Source: Mycobacterium spongiae
GTDB taxonomy: Bacteria > Actinomycetota > Actinomycetes > Mycobacteriales > Mycobacteriaceae
NCBI RefSeq assembly: GCF_018278905.1
Contig: NZ_CP046600.1
Coordinates: 496,001 to 560,000 of the forward strand
Length of the DNA stretch: 64,000 nt
Reading direction: 5' to 3'
This document shows, in pieces, positions 9,949 through 18,081 of the stretch (positions are counted from its first letter, which is position 1; every line of letters starts with the position of its first letter). A program made the position numbers and the translations under genes. Below the pieces are notes generated by a model that saw only the letters and a list, made by a program, of their open reading frames with translations, searched no databases and was not told the DNA's origin.

Positions 9949-10770
9949 TCAGCCGATGAATCTGAGGTCCGTGATCGTGCCGCTCGCCACCAGCATGACG
10001 TAGAAGTCGGTGAGTGACAGGGAGGCAAGCGTGATCCACGCGAATTGCATGTGCCGGGTATTCAGCTTGCTAACTTGAGTCCAAATCCAGTACCGCACTG
10101 GGTGCTTGGAGAAATGCTTGAGCCGACCGCCGGTCACGTGTCGGCAGGAATGACACGAGATCGTGTAGCTCCACAGTAGGATCACGTTGATCGTCAGAAT
10201 TAGGTTACCCAAACCAAACCCGAACCCCGACGGGGAGCGAAACGCCACTATTGCGTCATACGTGTTGAGTACCGACACGGCCGTCGCAAAATAGAAAAAG
10301 TAGCGGTGGCTGTTCTGAATGATCAAGGGAAACCGTGTTTCACCCGTGTAGTGGGCGCGCGGTTCGGGCACAGCACAACTGGTCGGCGACTGCCACACCG
10401 ACCGGTAGTAGGCCTTGCGGTAGTAGTAGCAGGTGAGCCGGAACCCGAGGAGGAACGGTAATGCCAATGCTCCCAGGGGGATCCACCACGGAAAATGGCC
10501 AAGCCAGACGCCCAGGTGGCTCGAGCCCGGCGCGCAGGACGCGCTGATGCACGGCGAGTAGAACGGCGTCAAGTAGTGGTATTTCTCCACCCAGTAGCCG
10601 CTGCCCCAAAACGCCCGGGTGGTCGCGTAGACGATGAATGCCAGCAGCCCGAGATTGGTAGTCAGCGGCGCCGACCACCACAGATCGGTGCGCAGAGTGG
10701 GCTGCGGGATTTGTGCGCGAGTGGGTGAGAAAACGCCGGTATCAGGACGGTTCGCCGTCGGTGCGCTCAT
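9949..10770 (-). CDS. Succinate dehydrogenase membrane anchor subunit (Rv0249c-like)
   Basis: A 273-residue integral membrane protein with about five hydrophobic helices (for example TNLGLLAFIVYATTRAF, and the segment around ALALPFLLGF). Histidine- and cysteine-rich loops include SCHSCRHV. It would anchor the two catalytic subunits and pass electrons to menaquinone; the histidines are candidate haem ligands. It is the first gene of the three-gene operon, preceded by GAGG about ten bases before the ATG. The size equals the M. tuberculosis anchor. A single fused anchor replaces separate SdhC and SdhD. Confidence 0.85.
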   Translation of the reverse strand: MSAPTANRPDTGVFSPTRAQIPQPTLRTDLWWSAPLTTNLGLLAFIVYATTRAFWGSGYWVEKYHYLTPFYSPCISASCAPGSSHLGVWLGHFPWWIPLGALALPFLLGFRLTCYYYRKAYYRSVWQSPTSCAVPEPRAHYTGETRFPLIIQNSHRYFFYFATAVSVLNTYDAIVAFRSPSGFGFGLGNLILTINVILLWSYTISCHSCRHVTGGRLKHFSKHPVRYWIWTQVSKLNTRHMQFAWITLASLSLTDFYVMLVASGTITDLRFIG

Positions 10771-10848
10771 CTAGTTTGATCCTCTTCGAGTGGTATCTGG
10801 TCGAAGGGTACACAGATAGAGGGTCCCCATTACGGCGGGGCTTGGTTG

Positions 10849-11145
10849 TCAGTACCTGCTGTGACCTCCGACACCTTCGTCGTCGACATCGCGCCAGAAA
10901 TCGCGGTCGTACTCGGTGTCGGGGATCGCGATCTTCTCGCTGGATTGCTGGACGGTGGCCCGCTCCAGGTCCAATTCGGACATGTCGGTGTCGAGCAATT
11001 GGATATCAGTGAGGATCCGATCGGCGTCGATGACAATCCGCCGCATCGCGGGATTGTCGCCGTATCGCGACTTGAGCGAGGTCACACACCGCCGCAGGCC
11101 GCCGATGAGGTCGTAGAGTTCGGCGAGTTCAGTGGTGGCGGACAC
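10849..11145 (-). CDS. Conserved mycobacterial protein of unknown function (Rv0250c-like)
   Basis: A 98-residue, acidic, probably helical cytoplasmic protein with no signal peptide or membrane segment. The N-terminal part (residues 5-60) is heptad-like. The C-terminus is an acidic tail with EYDRDFWRDVDDEGVGG. The GTG start has GGAG six bases upstream. It lies upstream of the succinate dehydrogenase operon on the same strand with 78 bases between, as in H37Rv, so it may be co-transcribed. No function can be assigned. Confidence 0.75.
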   Translation of the reverse strand: MSATTELAELYDLIGGLRRCVTSLKSRYGDNPAMRRIVIDADRILTDIQLLDTDMSELDLERATVQQSSEKIAIPDTEYDRDFWRDVDDEGVGGHSRY

Positions 11146-11269
11146 GTATGCTCCCTGGGCGGACGGTGTTACGGATCACAATACGCCACCCGATGGTATC
11201 CGCGGCGCGAGCCAGATTCCCCGGAAAGCCTCAGAAACCATGGTCGTCATGCGACCCGAACCCAGTCAC

Positions 11270-11585
11270 ACCACCTGAGTCCAACGCGCCGCGACGTTGC
11301 TGGGGCGGCATCAGCCGGGCAACCCGGTGGTGCTGCCCACGGTGCGGGACGCGTGGTCGGCGCGCTGACCGCCGACGCTGGGTTCGCCGCTCTGACGGTC
11401 GGTAGCCGTCCGCTAGCTGATTCGATCGGCAAAGCCGACAGCGAGGGGATGTCGTTCGAGCACGTGCTCGCCTGGGCTACCCGATCACCGCGGCGGTCGA
11501 TATCCCGGTATCGCTGGACCTGGAATCGGGCTCTGGGGTGCCGGCGCCGCGGCTGATCGAAGGGCTGTTCAGGGTGGGCACTAGC
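11270..11585 (+). pseudogene. Decayed fragment of a PEP mutase/isocitrate lyase superfamily gene
   Basis: Translating the three plus-strand frames gives consecutive pieces of one PEP-mutase-like protein. First TLLGRHQPGNPVVLPTVRD with AWSAR, ending in a stop near 11364. Then, one frame over, ADAGFAALTVGSRPLADS and IGKADSEGMSFEHVLA. After another shift near 11473, GYPITAAVDIPVSLDLESG followed by APRLIEGLFRVG. These match the N-terminal third of the family (active-site loop region and VDIPVSxDxE strand). At least two frameshifts and the loss of the remaining two thirds mean it cannot be functional. It fills most of the 470-base gap between the small gene and the cassette. Confidence 0.75.
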
Positions 11586-11615
11586 CACACAAGAGCTGCT
11601 GAACGAGTACTTACG

Positions 11616-12107
11616 TCAGGGTTGCGGAAACGGCCATCCGTTCGGGCACATCTGCCTCAGATCGTTGGCAGTGTCATAAATCAAATCCCCTGCCTCGTTC
11701 AGGTCTGCCAACTCGCCCGGCTGCCAGCCCACTTCGAAGGGCTGCTGGATTGCGTCACGTTGGAGTTGGGCAAACAGCGCGAACCCGTCCGCCCACTTAT
11801 TCAAGTCTTGCCTCAATGCTGGCGTCGAAACTGCGTCGGCCCCAGCACGGGCCTTGTCACTCATCACCGACCATCGGTGAAACACCGACGATGGGTCGCG
11901 CTCCTCAGAGCCTGTCGTCGCGGTGTTGGCCGCCGCCCTCACCTTCCAGTCTTGTGCGAGCCGTTCAACGATGGCGCAGTCCTCGGCGGGGGGATTGGTA
12001 TCGGTGTTCTGCCGCACTATCACAACCGTTGCTGCTGCGCCGCAGACAACGAAAACGGTAGCGATCAGCACAAACAACCAAGGTCTTCGGATTGTGGTCA
12101 TGGTCAC
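11616..12107 (-). CDS. Single-pass membrane or exported protein, third gene of the T7SS-like cassette
   Basis: About 163 residues. A positively charged start (TTIRRP) is followed by one hydrophobic helix (WLFVLIATVFVVCGAAATVVIV) and then a soluble region with two cysteines (in EDCAIVERL and RQMCPNGWPF). This is a type II membrane protein or uncleaved signal anchor with its bulk outside the membrane. Its GTG start overlaps the stop of the preceding gene as GTGA, so the two are translationally coupled; an ATG two codons later is also possible. I do not recognise a family. Its position after a large putative secreted protein makes an immunity or accessory role possible, but this is inference. 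Confidence 0.65.
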   Translation of the reverse strand: MTMTTIRRPWLFVLIATVFVVCGAAATVVIVRQNTDTNPPAEDCAIVERLAQDWKVRAAANTATTGSEERDPSSVFHRWSVMSDKARAGADAVSTPALRQDLNKWADGFALFAQLQRDAIQQPFEVGWQPGELADLNEAGDLIYDTANDLRQMCPNGWPFPQP

Positions 12108-13327
12108 GGGCTCGCTACTACCCTGGGTCGATTCGTCGGAAGCTCGTATTGGTCGCCAAATGGGTTCGGTAGGTAGAGGGGCAACCGGGGGTTGTCGACC
12201 TGGATTCCGTAGATGTCCTTGATACCAATTGGGTTCCAGTGATTTTGGTCTCTAATCACCGGCATGTAACCTCCGGCACTGTTGTGCGGGACCAAGGCGG
12301 TCACGTGCTCGGCCTCGAAGTCGTACCCAACCCAGGTCGCCTGATACCAATTCCCGTCTCGCTGAATCCAGCGGATGTGGTCTGAGGCACCATCGAAGCC
12401 CTCGCCCACCAGACGAAACCGATATTCCTCCTGCATAGTCCAGGCCGGCTGCACACCCCATCCATTGGGCGGTGTCGCGACTACGTCCTGTAACCCCGAC
12501 GTCGGCCCGGTCACCGGGGATTCTGAAAAATCCTTGCGCCATGGTTTTGGCTGGGTAATGGGTCCCGTGGGTGGCCCACCGCCGGGACCGCTCGGGTAGG
12601 GGTGGTCGCGGTCGATGTCCCAACGGCCGCCACCGGGGGCAGAATCAGGCGGCGGCGGCGGATCCCACGGATAATGCCACGGCTCGTCCTCGAGCACCCC
12701 GGGACCACCGTCGTGTTTGACCGTGTGGTCGACGGGTTGGACCGTGTCGTGTTTGTCGTCGTCGACGATGGTGTCGTCGGGGTTGGGTGCCTCGGGAAAG
12801 TTCAGGCTGCCGATGCCGTAGGTGGCGGCGGTGATGTTGGTGGTGAGCTGGTGATCGGTGGCCATTAGGGTACCGAGCCGGTGGCGGATGAAGCTCGCGT
12901 GTCCTTGAGCGTGGACTTGCCGCGCCGCCCGGAACTCGGCTGAACCGCCGTAAGAGTGATCAGTCACCGAATACAGTTCGCCGACCTCAAAGCCCTCCGC
13001 ATGCGCCTCATGCACGGCCTCGAGCACCCCTTGCCTGCAGGCCTGTAACTGCTCGTCTCCACGAATGGCGAGGCTCGCCGCCTCCTGCAATTGATCCGAC
13101 GCCTTGCGCACCCTGACCAAATCGAGGTAAGCGCGCTCCTGCGCGGCGGCCGCGGCCTGACCCCACCACGGGGTGCCTCCGGGGGTCGAGATCCGCGCGT
13201 GGACCTCGGCGAATGCCTGCGCCCAGAGGTTGGCGGTGTGCGTCCAATACTCGGCTGCCTCCCGCAGATACCCGGTGTCTAGAGTCTTCACCTGCGACAA
13301 CGTCGGTACCGACAGGCTGGCAGGCAT
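12104..13327 (-). CDS. Large putative type VII-secreted protein with helical N-domain and unknown C-domain
   Basis: A 407-residue three-part protein. Residues 1-190 are helical and WXG100/ESX-like, with a tryptophan-glycine turn (PWWGQAAAAAQ) between helices. Residues 195-285 are a Pro/Gly/Asp-rich linker (DPPPPPDSAPGGG). Residues 290-407 form a compact aromatic-rich domain (RWIQRDGNWYQATWVGYDFE). This layout resembles polymorphic secreted effectors of WXG/LXG type. The ATG directly abuts the stop of the small upstream gene (TAAATG), and the stop overlaps the next gene. The C-terminal domain is not one I recognise; toxin activity is only a hypothesis. Confidence 0.7.
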   Translation of the reverse strand: MPASLSVPTLSQVKTLDTGYLREAAEYWTHTANLWAQAFAEVHARISTPGGTPWWGQAAAAAQERAYLDLVRVRKASDQLQEAASLAIRGDEQLQACRQGVLEAVHEAHAEGFEVGELYSVTDHSYGGSAEFRAARQVHAQGHASFIRHRLGTLMATDHQLTTNITAATYGIGSLNFPEAPNPDDTIVDDDKHDTVQPVDHTVKHDGGPGVLEDEPWHYPWDPPPPPDSAPGGGRWDIDRDHPYPSGPGGGPPTGPITQPKPWRKDFSESPVTGPTSGLQDVVATPPNGWGVQPAWTMQEEYRFRLVGEGFDGASDHIRWIQRDGNWYQATWVGYDFEAEHVTALVPHNSAGGYMPVIRDQNHWNPIGIKDIYGIQVDNPRLPLYLPNPFGDQYELPTNRPRVVASP

Positions 13328-13639
13328 TTAGGTCACCGTCGTCGGGGAGAGCGCCCGCAACTGGGCAGCCGAGCGGGCTTCGTTTGCGCTGTAGCCGGTA
13401 GCGGCGGAAGCGAGTTCGGTGGCCGTGGCTTGCATGCGCAACGTGCACCGGATGCCTGCGGCAACGACTTCGGCGTGCGCACGAGTGACCGCTGCCGCGT
13501 TGCCCAGCGGCGACGATAATCCCGTCGCACTCGGCGCACTATTGCTCGCCAACGCGCCCGCAGCGGACTCACACCAGCCCGCCTCCGAATGCAGGCCGCC
13601 CCCGCTGACCCGCAGTTCCGCGGCTGTTCGTGATTCCAC
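13328..13639 (-). CDS. Small EspC/WXG100-like helical protein, first gene of the T7SS-like cassette
   Basis: About 103 residues, Ala/Ser-rich and predicted to be two long helices, without signal peptide. The pattern resembles the EspC/DUF2580 'type VII secretion target' proteins that pair with larger ESX substrates. The stop is immediately followed by the ATG of the large gene, so the products are likely made in a fixed ratio and may form a complex. The start is uncertain: GTG at 13639 or TTG at 13645, neither with a strong Shine-Dalgarno. The 13640-13830 stretch upstream shows no other gene. Confidence 0.6.
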   Translation of the reverse strand: MESRTAAELRVSGGGLHSEAGWCESAAGALASNSAPSATGLSSPLGNAAAVTRAHAEVVAAGIRCTLRMQATATELASAATGYSANEARSAAQLRALSPTTVT

Positions 13640-13830
13640 TCCCAAAGGCTAGCGGCCAGGACAGAGGACCGCCCGTCACCCGTGGGTGACACGAGGAGCG
13701 CCGGCGCGCGACTTGGCACGGCCGGTGCCGACGTCTTGTATCCGGTAGGTACGACCAGAATGTGTTGTGACGCTTGGTGACTGAGCTAGCGCACGCTGAC
13801 ACAGACCAGGGCAGCCCAGACCCAGATACG

Positions 13831-13865
13831 CCGATCCGGCGGAGCTGACTACCCCGCCGGATCGG
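13831..13865 (-). terminator. Hairpin downstream of hsp20
   Basis: CCGATCCGGCGG pairs perfectly with CCGCCGGATCGG across an 11-base loop, starting 14 bases after the hsp20 stop. There is no U tract, which is common for mycobacterial terminators. Confidence 0.55.
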
Positions 13866-13878
13866 TTCCTATAGCGAA

Positions 13879-14358
13879 TTACTTCGTGATCGCGATGCGT
13901 TGCGGTTGGGCTGCCGCCGGGTCCTTGTAGGCGTCGGTGACCCGGACGGTCAACACGCCGGCGTCATACGAAGCCGCGATGGCTTCACTTGTGACGTGCT
14001 CGGGCAGCTGGAAGGACCTGCGGAACGAGCCGTAGCGGATCTCACGCAGCGCCCGGCCGTCCTTGCCGGCCGCGTCCGGCGCATGCTCGTCGCGGTGTTC
14101 GCCCCGGATGACCAGGACGCTGGCTCGGTGGCCGGGTTCCAGTTCGACGGTGACGTCCTTGTCGACGTCGACACCGGGCAATTCCAGCCGGACCACAGCG
14201 TTGTCGCCATCCCTGACGATCTCCGCAGCCGGGTTGAATTCGCTGGTGAGAGGCTTGTACCAGTCCGCAGTCGCGGCTGGGCCGAAAAAGTTACGTAGCC
14301 AGCGGTCGGTGTCCCAGGCCGGACGCACCGGTCGCGACCAGAGGGTGAGGTTGCTCAT
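13879..14358 (-). CDS. acr2: Small heat-shock protein, alpha-crystallin family (Acr2/Hsp20)
   Basis: A 159-residue chaperone. A variable N-terminus (WYKPLTSEFNPAAEI) precedes an alpha-crystallin domain with VVRLELPGVD and a final AGVLTVRV strand, and a short C-terminal tail ends in RIAITK. It prevents aggregation of unfolded proteins under stress. AAGGAG precedes the ATG by a good distance. The length equals Rv0251c. The orthologue is strongly induced by heat and oxidative stress. Here a GGAAC element lies on the minus strand about 90 bases upstream as a candidate stress-sigma -35. It diverges from nirB. Confidence 0.93.
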   Translation of the reverse strand: MSNLTLWSRPVRPAWDTDRWLRNFFGPAATADWYKPLTSEFNPAAEIVRDGDNAVVRLELPGVDVDKDVTVELEPGHRASVLVIRGEHRDEHAPDAAGKDGRALREIRYGSFRRSFQLPEHVTSEAIAASYDAGVLTVRVTDAYKDPAAAQPQRIAITK

Positions 14359-14424
14359 GGATAGCTCCTTCTGCTTCGTTGTGTGTTAGCTGTGTCCGGC
14401 GCCGTTCAGGCCGGCTACTAGCAG

Positions 14425-14451
14425 AACATGAGCGGACCACGCTTAAGTTCC
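14425..14451 (-). promoter_or_regulatory. Possible stress-sigma promoter of acr2
   Basis: On the minus strand GGAAC (14451-14447) is followed after 19 bases by GTT (14427-14425). SigE/SigH promoters use GGAAC and CGTT, but usually with 16-17 bases between, so the match is imperfect. Confidence 0.3.
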
Positions 14452-14457
14452 ACCTGG

Positions 14458-14478
14458 GCGTTCGCCGCGAGCGAACGC
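14458..14478. promoter_or_regulatory. Palindrome GCGTTCGC-CGCGA-GCGAACGC between acr2 and nirB
   Basis: Perfect 8-bp arms with a 5-base centre in the divergent promoter region. It could be an operator or simply a stem; the bound factor is unknown. Confidence 0.4.
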
Positions 14479-14479
14479 G

Positions 14480-14497
14480 GTCACACGGGTGTGTGAC
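14480..14497. promoter_or_regulatory. Palindrome GTCACAC-GGGT-GTGTGAC between acr2 and nirB
   Basis: Perfect 7-bp arms with a 4-base centre, one base after the previous palindrome and 77 bases before the nirB start. It is a candidate site for a nitrogen regulator (GlnR or NnaR control nirBD in mycobacteria), but it does not clearly fit the GlnR consensus. Confidence 0.4.
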
Positions 14498-14573
14498 CAG
14501 CGGTGAGGACGACGTCACCGGGGCGTCACATTTGGCGATTCTCATGTAATTTGCCCCTCCTACCCTCAACAAC

Positions 14574-17162
14574 ATGTCTTCCGCGGTTAGTTCGCGCGCG
14601 CACGCCGCGGCCCGCCACGTCATCGTGGTCGGGCACGGCATGGTGGGCCACCGACTGGTGGAAGCACTGCGCGCCCGCGACACACACGGTTTGTGGCGGG
14701 TCACCGTGCTGGCCGAGGAGGCCGACGCCGCCTATGACCGAGTCGGCCTGACCTCCTACACCGAAAGCTGGAATCGCGGCCTGCTGGCCTTGCCCGGCAA
14801 CGACTACGCCGGCGACGAACGGGTTCGCCTGCTGTTGCGCACGCGGGTCACCGAGATCGACCGTGCGACAAAATCGGTAATCACCTCTGATGGCCAACGG
14901 CACAGCTACGACGCGCTGGTGCTGGCCACCGGGTCCTACGCGTTCGTACCTCCAGTGCCCGGACACGATCTGCCGGCCTGCCACGTCTACCGCACCCTGG
15001 ACGACCTCGATGCCATCCGCGCCGCCGCGCAGCGCACCCTCGACGCAGGTCACACCAAGGCCGGGGTGGTGATCGGAGGTGGACTACTGGGGCTCGAAGC
15101 CGCCAATGCGCTGCGCCAGTTCGGGTTGCACACCCACGTCATCGAGATGATGCCGCGATTGATGGCTCAACAGATCGACGAGGGTGGCGGTGCGCTGCTG
15201 GCCAGAATGATCGCCGACCTCGGGATCGCGGTGCACGTCGGCACGGGCACTGAATCGATCGAAACCGTGCAGCATTCCGACGGCGCGGAATCGGTACGTG
15301 TGCGAGTGCGCGACGGGAACAACGAGAAAAACAATGAGAAAGTCGTCGACGCTGGCGTGGTGGTCTTCGCCGCCGGCATCCGGCCGCGCGATGAGCTGGC
15401 GGAGGCCGCGGGCCTCACACGTGGTGAACGCGGCGGTGTTCTTACCGACTTGTCTTGCCGGACAAGCGACCCCGATATCTACGCGGTCGGCGAGGTGGCT
15501 GCCATCGAGGGGCGCTGCTACGGCTTGGTCGGGCCTGGCTACACGAGCGCCGAGGTAGTGGTAGACCGACTGCTGGACGGCGCCGCGGAATTTCCGGAAG
15601 CTGACCTGTCAACCAAACTCAAACTGCTCGGCGTCGACGTCGCCAGCTTCGGTGACGCGCTGGGGACAACTGCCAACTGCCTCGAGGTCGCCGTCAACGA
15701 CGCCGTTAATCGCACCTACGCGAAACTGGTTCTCTCCGATGACGCGAAGACCCTGCTCGGCGGCTTGCTGGTGGGTGACGCCTCGTCGTACGGGGTGCTG
15801 CGCCCGATGGTGGGCAGCGAACTGCCGGGCGATCCGTTGGAGCTGATCGCTCCCGCCGGTTCCAGCGGCAGCTCCGGCGCGCTGGGAGTCGGGGCGCTGC
15901 CGGACTCGGCGCAGATCTGTTCCTGCAACAACGTGACCAAGGGTGCGCTCAAGTGCGCGATCGCTGACGGTTGCAGCGACGTGCCCGCACTGAAGACGTG
16001 CACGGCGGCCGGCACCTCGTGCGGATCGTGCGTGCCGCTGCTCAAGCAGCTACTCGAAGCCGAGGGCGTGGCACAGTCCAAAGCGCTGTGTGAACACTTC
16101 AGCCAGTCGCGCGCCGAGCTCTTCGAGATCATCTCTGCCACCGAAATCCGGACTTTCTCTGGTCTGCTGGAGCGTTTCGGGCGAGGGAAGGGCTGCGACA
16201 TTTGCAAGCCGGTGGTCGCCTCGATTCTCGCGTCGACTGGCTCCGACCACATCCTCGACGGTGAACAAGCGTCCCTACAGGACTCCAACGACCATTTTCT
16301 GGCCAACATCCAGAAAAACGGCAGCTACTCGGTGGTGCCGCGGGTCCCCGGCGGTGACATCAAGCCGGAACACCTGATTCTTATCGGCGAGATCGCCCAG
16401 GATTTCGGGCTCTACACCAAGATCACTGGCGGACAACGGATCGACCTGTTCGGCGCTCGCGTGGATCAACTGCCGCTGATCTGGAAGCGGCTGGTCGAGG
16501 GTGGCATGGAATCAGGCCACGCGTACGGCAAGGCGGTGCGCACCGTGAAGAGCTGTGTTGGCAGCGACTGGTGCCGCTACGGGCAGCAGGACTCGGTGCA
16601 ATTGGCCATCGATCTGGAGTTGCGCTATCGAGGGCTGCGGGCACCGCACAAGTTGAAGCTCGGTGTCTCGGGTTGCGCTCGGGAGTGCGCCGAGGCGCGC
16701 AGCAAAGATGTGGGCGTCATCGCCACCGACCAGGGCTGGAACCTCTATGTCGGCGGCAATGGTGGTATGACCCCCCGGCATGCCCAGCTGCTGGCGGCCG
16801 ATCTGGACACCGAGACGTTGGTCCGCTACATCGACCGGTTCCTGATGTATTACATCCGGACGGCTGACCGGTTGCAGCGCACCGCGCCGTGGGTCGAATC
16901 GATTGACGGCGGGCTTGATCATGTGCGCGAGGTCGTGTGTGCCGACTCACTGGGTCTGGCCAGTGAATTCGAGGCCGCGATGGAACGCCATGTGCAGAAC
17001 TACAAGTGCGAATGGAAGGGCGTCCTGGACGATCCGGAGAAGATGTCGCGGTTTGTCTCCTTCGTCAACGCACCGGACGAGGTCGACTCGATGGTGACGT
17101 TCACCGAGCGGTCCGGACGCAAAGTTCCGGTGCCCATTGGTATTCCACGGGTCCGGCCATGA
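14574..17162 (+). CDS. nirB: Assimilatory nitrite reductase large subunit NirB
   Basis: An 862-residue NAD(P)H-nitrite reductase. Residues 13-300 are an FAD/NAD(P) oxidoreductase module (VIVVGHGMVG, VVIGGGLLGLEAA). Residues about 449-495 are a BFD-like [2Fe-2S] domain with CSCNN and CGSC. The C-terminal half is the sirohaem/[4Fe-4S] reductase with Cys661, Cys667, Cys701 and Cys705. It reduces nitrite to ammonium in the cytoplasm for nitrogen assimilation. The ATG lacks an obvious Shine-Dalgarno, so the mRNA may be leaderless or poorly initiated. It is followed by nirD with 69 bases between. Confidence 0.95.
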   Translation: MSSAVSSRAHAAARHVIVVGHGMVGHRLVEALRARDTHGLWRVTVLAEEADAAYDRVGLTSYTESWNRGLLALPGNDYAGDERVRLLLRTRVTEIDRATKSVITSDGQRHSYDALVLATGSYAFVPPVPGHDLPACHVYRTLDDLDAIRAAAQRTLDAGHTKAGVVIGGGLLGLEAANALRQFGLHTHVIEMMPRLMAQQIDEGGGALLARMIADLGIAVHVGTGTESIETVQHSDGAESVRVRVRDGNNEKNNEKVVDAGVVVFAAGIRPRDELAEAAGLTRGERGGVLTDLSCRTSDPDIYAVGEVAAIEGRCYGLVGPGYTSAEVVVDRLLDGAAEFPEADLSTKLKLLGVDVASFGDALGTTANCLEVAVNDAVNRTYAKLVLSDDAKTLLGGLLVGDASSYGVLRPMVGSELPGDPLELIAPAGSSGSSGALGVGALPDSAQICSCNNVTKGALKCAIADGCSDVPALKTCTAAGTSCGSCVPLLKQLLEAEGVAQSKALCEHFSQSRAELFEIISATEIRTFSGLLERFGRGKGCDICKPVVASILASTGSDHILDGEQASLQDSNDHFLANIQKNGSYSVVPRVPGGDIKPEHLILIGEIAQDFGLYTKITGGQRIDLFGARVDQLPLIWKRLVEGGMESGHAYGKAVRTVKSCVGSDWCRYGQQDSVQLAIDLELRYRGLRAPHKLKLGVSGCARECAEARSKDVGVIATDQGWNLYVGGNGGMTPRHAQLLAADLDTETLVRYIDRFLMYYIRTADRLQRTAPWVESIDGGLDHVREVVCADSLGLASEFEAAMERHVQNYKCEWKGVLDDPEKMSRFVSFVNAPDEVDSMVTFTERSGRKVPVPIGIPRVRP

Positions 17163-17231
17163 ACAGCCGCAGCCAAGCAGGTCCGGGCGTGGCCAGAATC
17201 GCCAAGCAACGCAATTGAGTAGGGAGGGACT

Positions 17232-17588
17232 ATGACACTTCTCAACGACATTCAGGTATGGATCACGGCTTGTGACTATGACTACCTTATTCCGGGTCGT
17301 GGTGTCGCTGTCCTGCTCGACGACGGTACTCAGGCGGCATTGTTCCGGTTGGACGACGGGTCGGTGCGCGCCGTGGGAAACGTTGACCCCTTTTCCGGCG
17401 CAGCGGTCTTGTCACGCGGGATCGTCGGCGACCGCGGAGGTCGTGCCACGGTCCAGTCACCGATCCTGAAGCAGGCTTTCGCGCTCGACGACGGTTGTTG
17501 CCTCGACGATCCACAGGTGTCGGTGCCGGTGTACGCGACGCGGGTCACGCCCGACGGTCGCATTCAGGTCGCGCGGGTGGCCGCCTAG
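17232..17588 (+). CDS. nirD: Nitrite reductase small subunit NirD
   Basis: A 118-residue Rieske-fold small subunit. The two Cys-His pairs of true Rieske proteins are missing, as is normal for NirD, so it has no cluster and plays a structural or docking role for NirB. The start is well supported by AGGGAGG before the ATG. The segment GDRGGRATVQSPILKQAF is typical of the family. It ends six bases before the stop of the convergent TetR-like fragment gene. Confidence 0.92.
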   Translation: MTLLNDIQVWITACDYDYLIPGRGVAVLLDDGTQAALFRLDDGSVRAVGNVDPFSGAAVLSRGIVGDRGGRATVQSPILKQAFALDDGCCLDDPQVSVPVYATRVTPDGRIQVARVAA

Positions 17589-17594
17589 CGCCAG

Positions 17595-18050
17595 CTATTC
17601 CCGCCGGATATCTCCGACGAGGTAGCGCTGCATTGTCGGGCCGATGGCGTCGACGAGCATATCCACCGACATGGAGTGCAGCGGTTCCGAGCGCACTCCA
17701 TAACGCATGATGCCCAGGCCGACGAGCTGAGAGGCGCACAACGACGCCCGGATGGCGATCTCGTCGGCACCCAGCATCTTGAGCACCGGGTTGAACACCG
17801 GCCCGATGAACATGCCCTGCACGATTTCGGCGGTCTTGGCCAGTCCGGTGGACGCGATGGCGCTTGCGGCAAAGGGGCCGCCGCCGGCCGCATCCCATGT
17901 GGTGATCAGCAGGTACAGTGTGCGCCGACCGACCTGGTTGATGCTTCCGGTGACGATTCTGTCGACGAACTCGGGTGTGCTGAAAGGCAGGCGCAACATC
18001 TTCGCCACCGGGTCGAAGAGCCCCCACGATGGCTCTTCGCGACGGGACAT
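17595..18050 (-). CDS. Orphan TetR C-terminal (ligand-binding) domain protein, Rv0258c-like
   Basis: A 151-residue protein that matches only the ligand/dimerisation half of TetR regulators. It has helices with TPEFVDRIVTGSINQVGR, the RASLCASQLVGLGIMRYGV core and a C-terminal APTMQRYL-like end (GPTMQRYLVGDI). No helix-turn-helix precedes it, and none can be read in the upstream DNA in any frame. The H37Rv counterpart as I recall it also has 151 residues, so the loss is old and the gene is maintained. It could heterodimerise with a full TetR or bind a ligand. It lies between nirD and the sirohydrochlorin chelatase. Confidence 0.75.
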   Translation of the reverse strand: MSRREEPSWGLFDPVAKMLRLPFSTPEFVDRIVTGSINQVGRRTLYLLITTWDAAGGGPFAASAIASTGLAKTAEIVQGMFIGPVFNPVLKMLGADEIAIRASLCASQLVGLGIMRYGVRSEPLHSMSVDMLVDAIGPTMQRYLVGDIRRE

Positions 18051-18081
18051 GGTGTCAGGATCACCTGAATGTGATCAAAGA

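Noticed and set aside
9888..10028. N-terminal extension of the Sdh flavoprotein
   Set aside because: The added 47 residues overlap the anchor gene, resemble no family sequence, and the internal ATG has a proper ribosome site.
10846..11556. 236-codon plus-strand frame over the small conserved gene and the pseudogene
   Set aside because: Its first half is antisense to the Rv0250c-like gene and its second half is one of three frames of the decayed PEP mutase fragment, so it is not a real gene.
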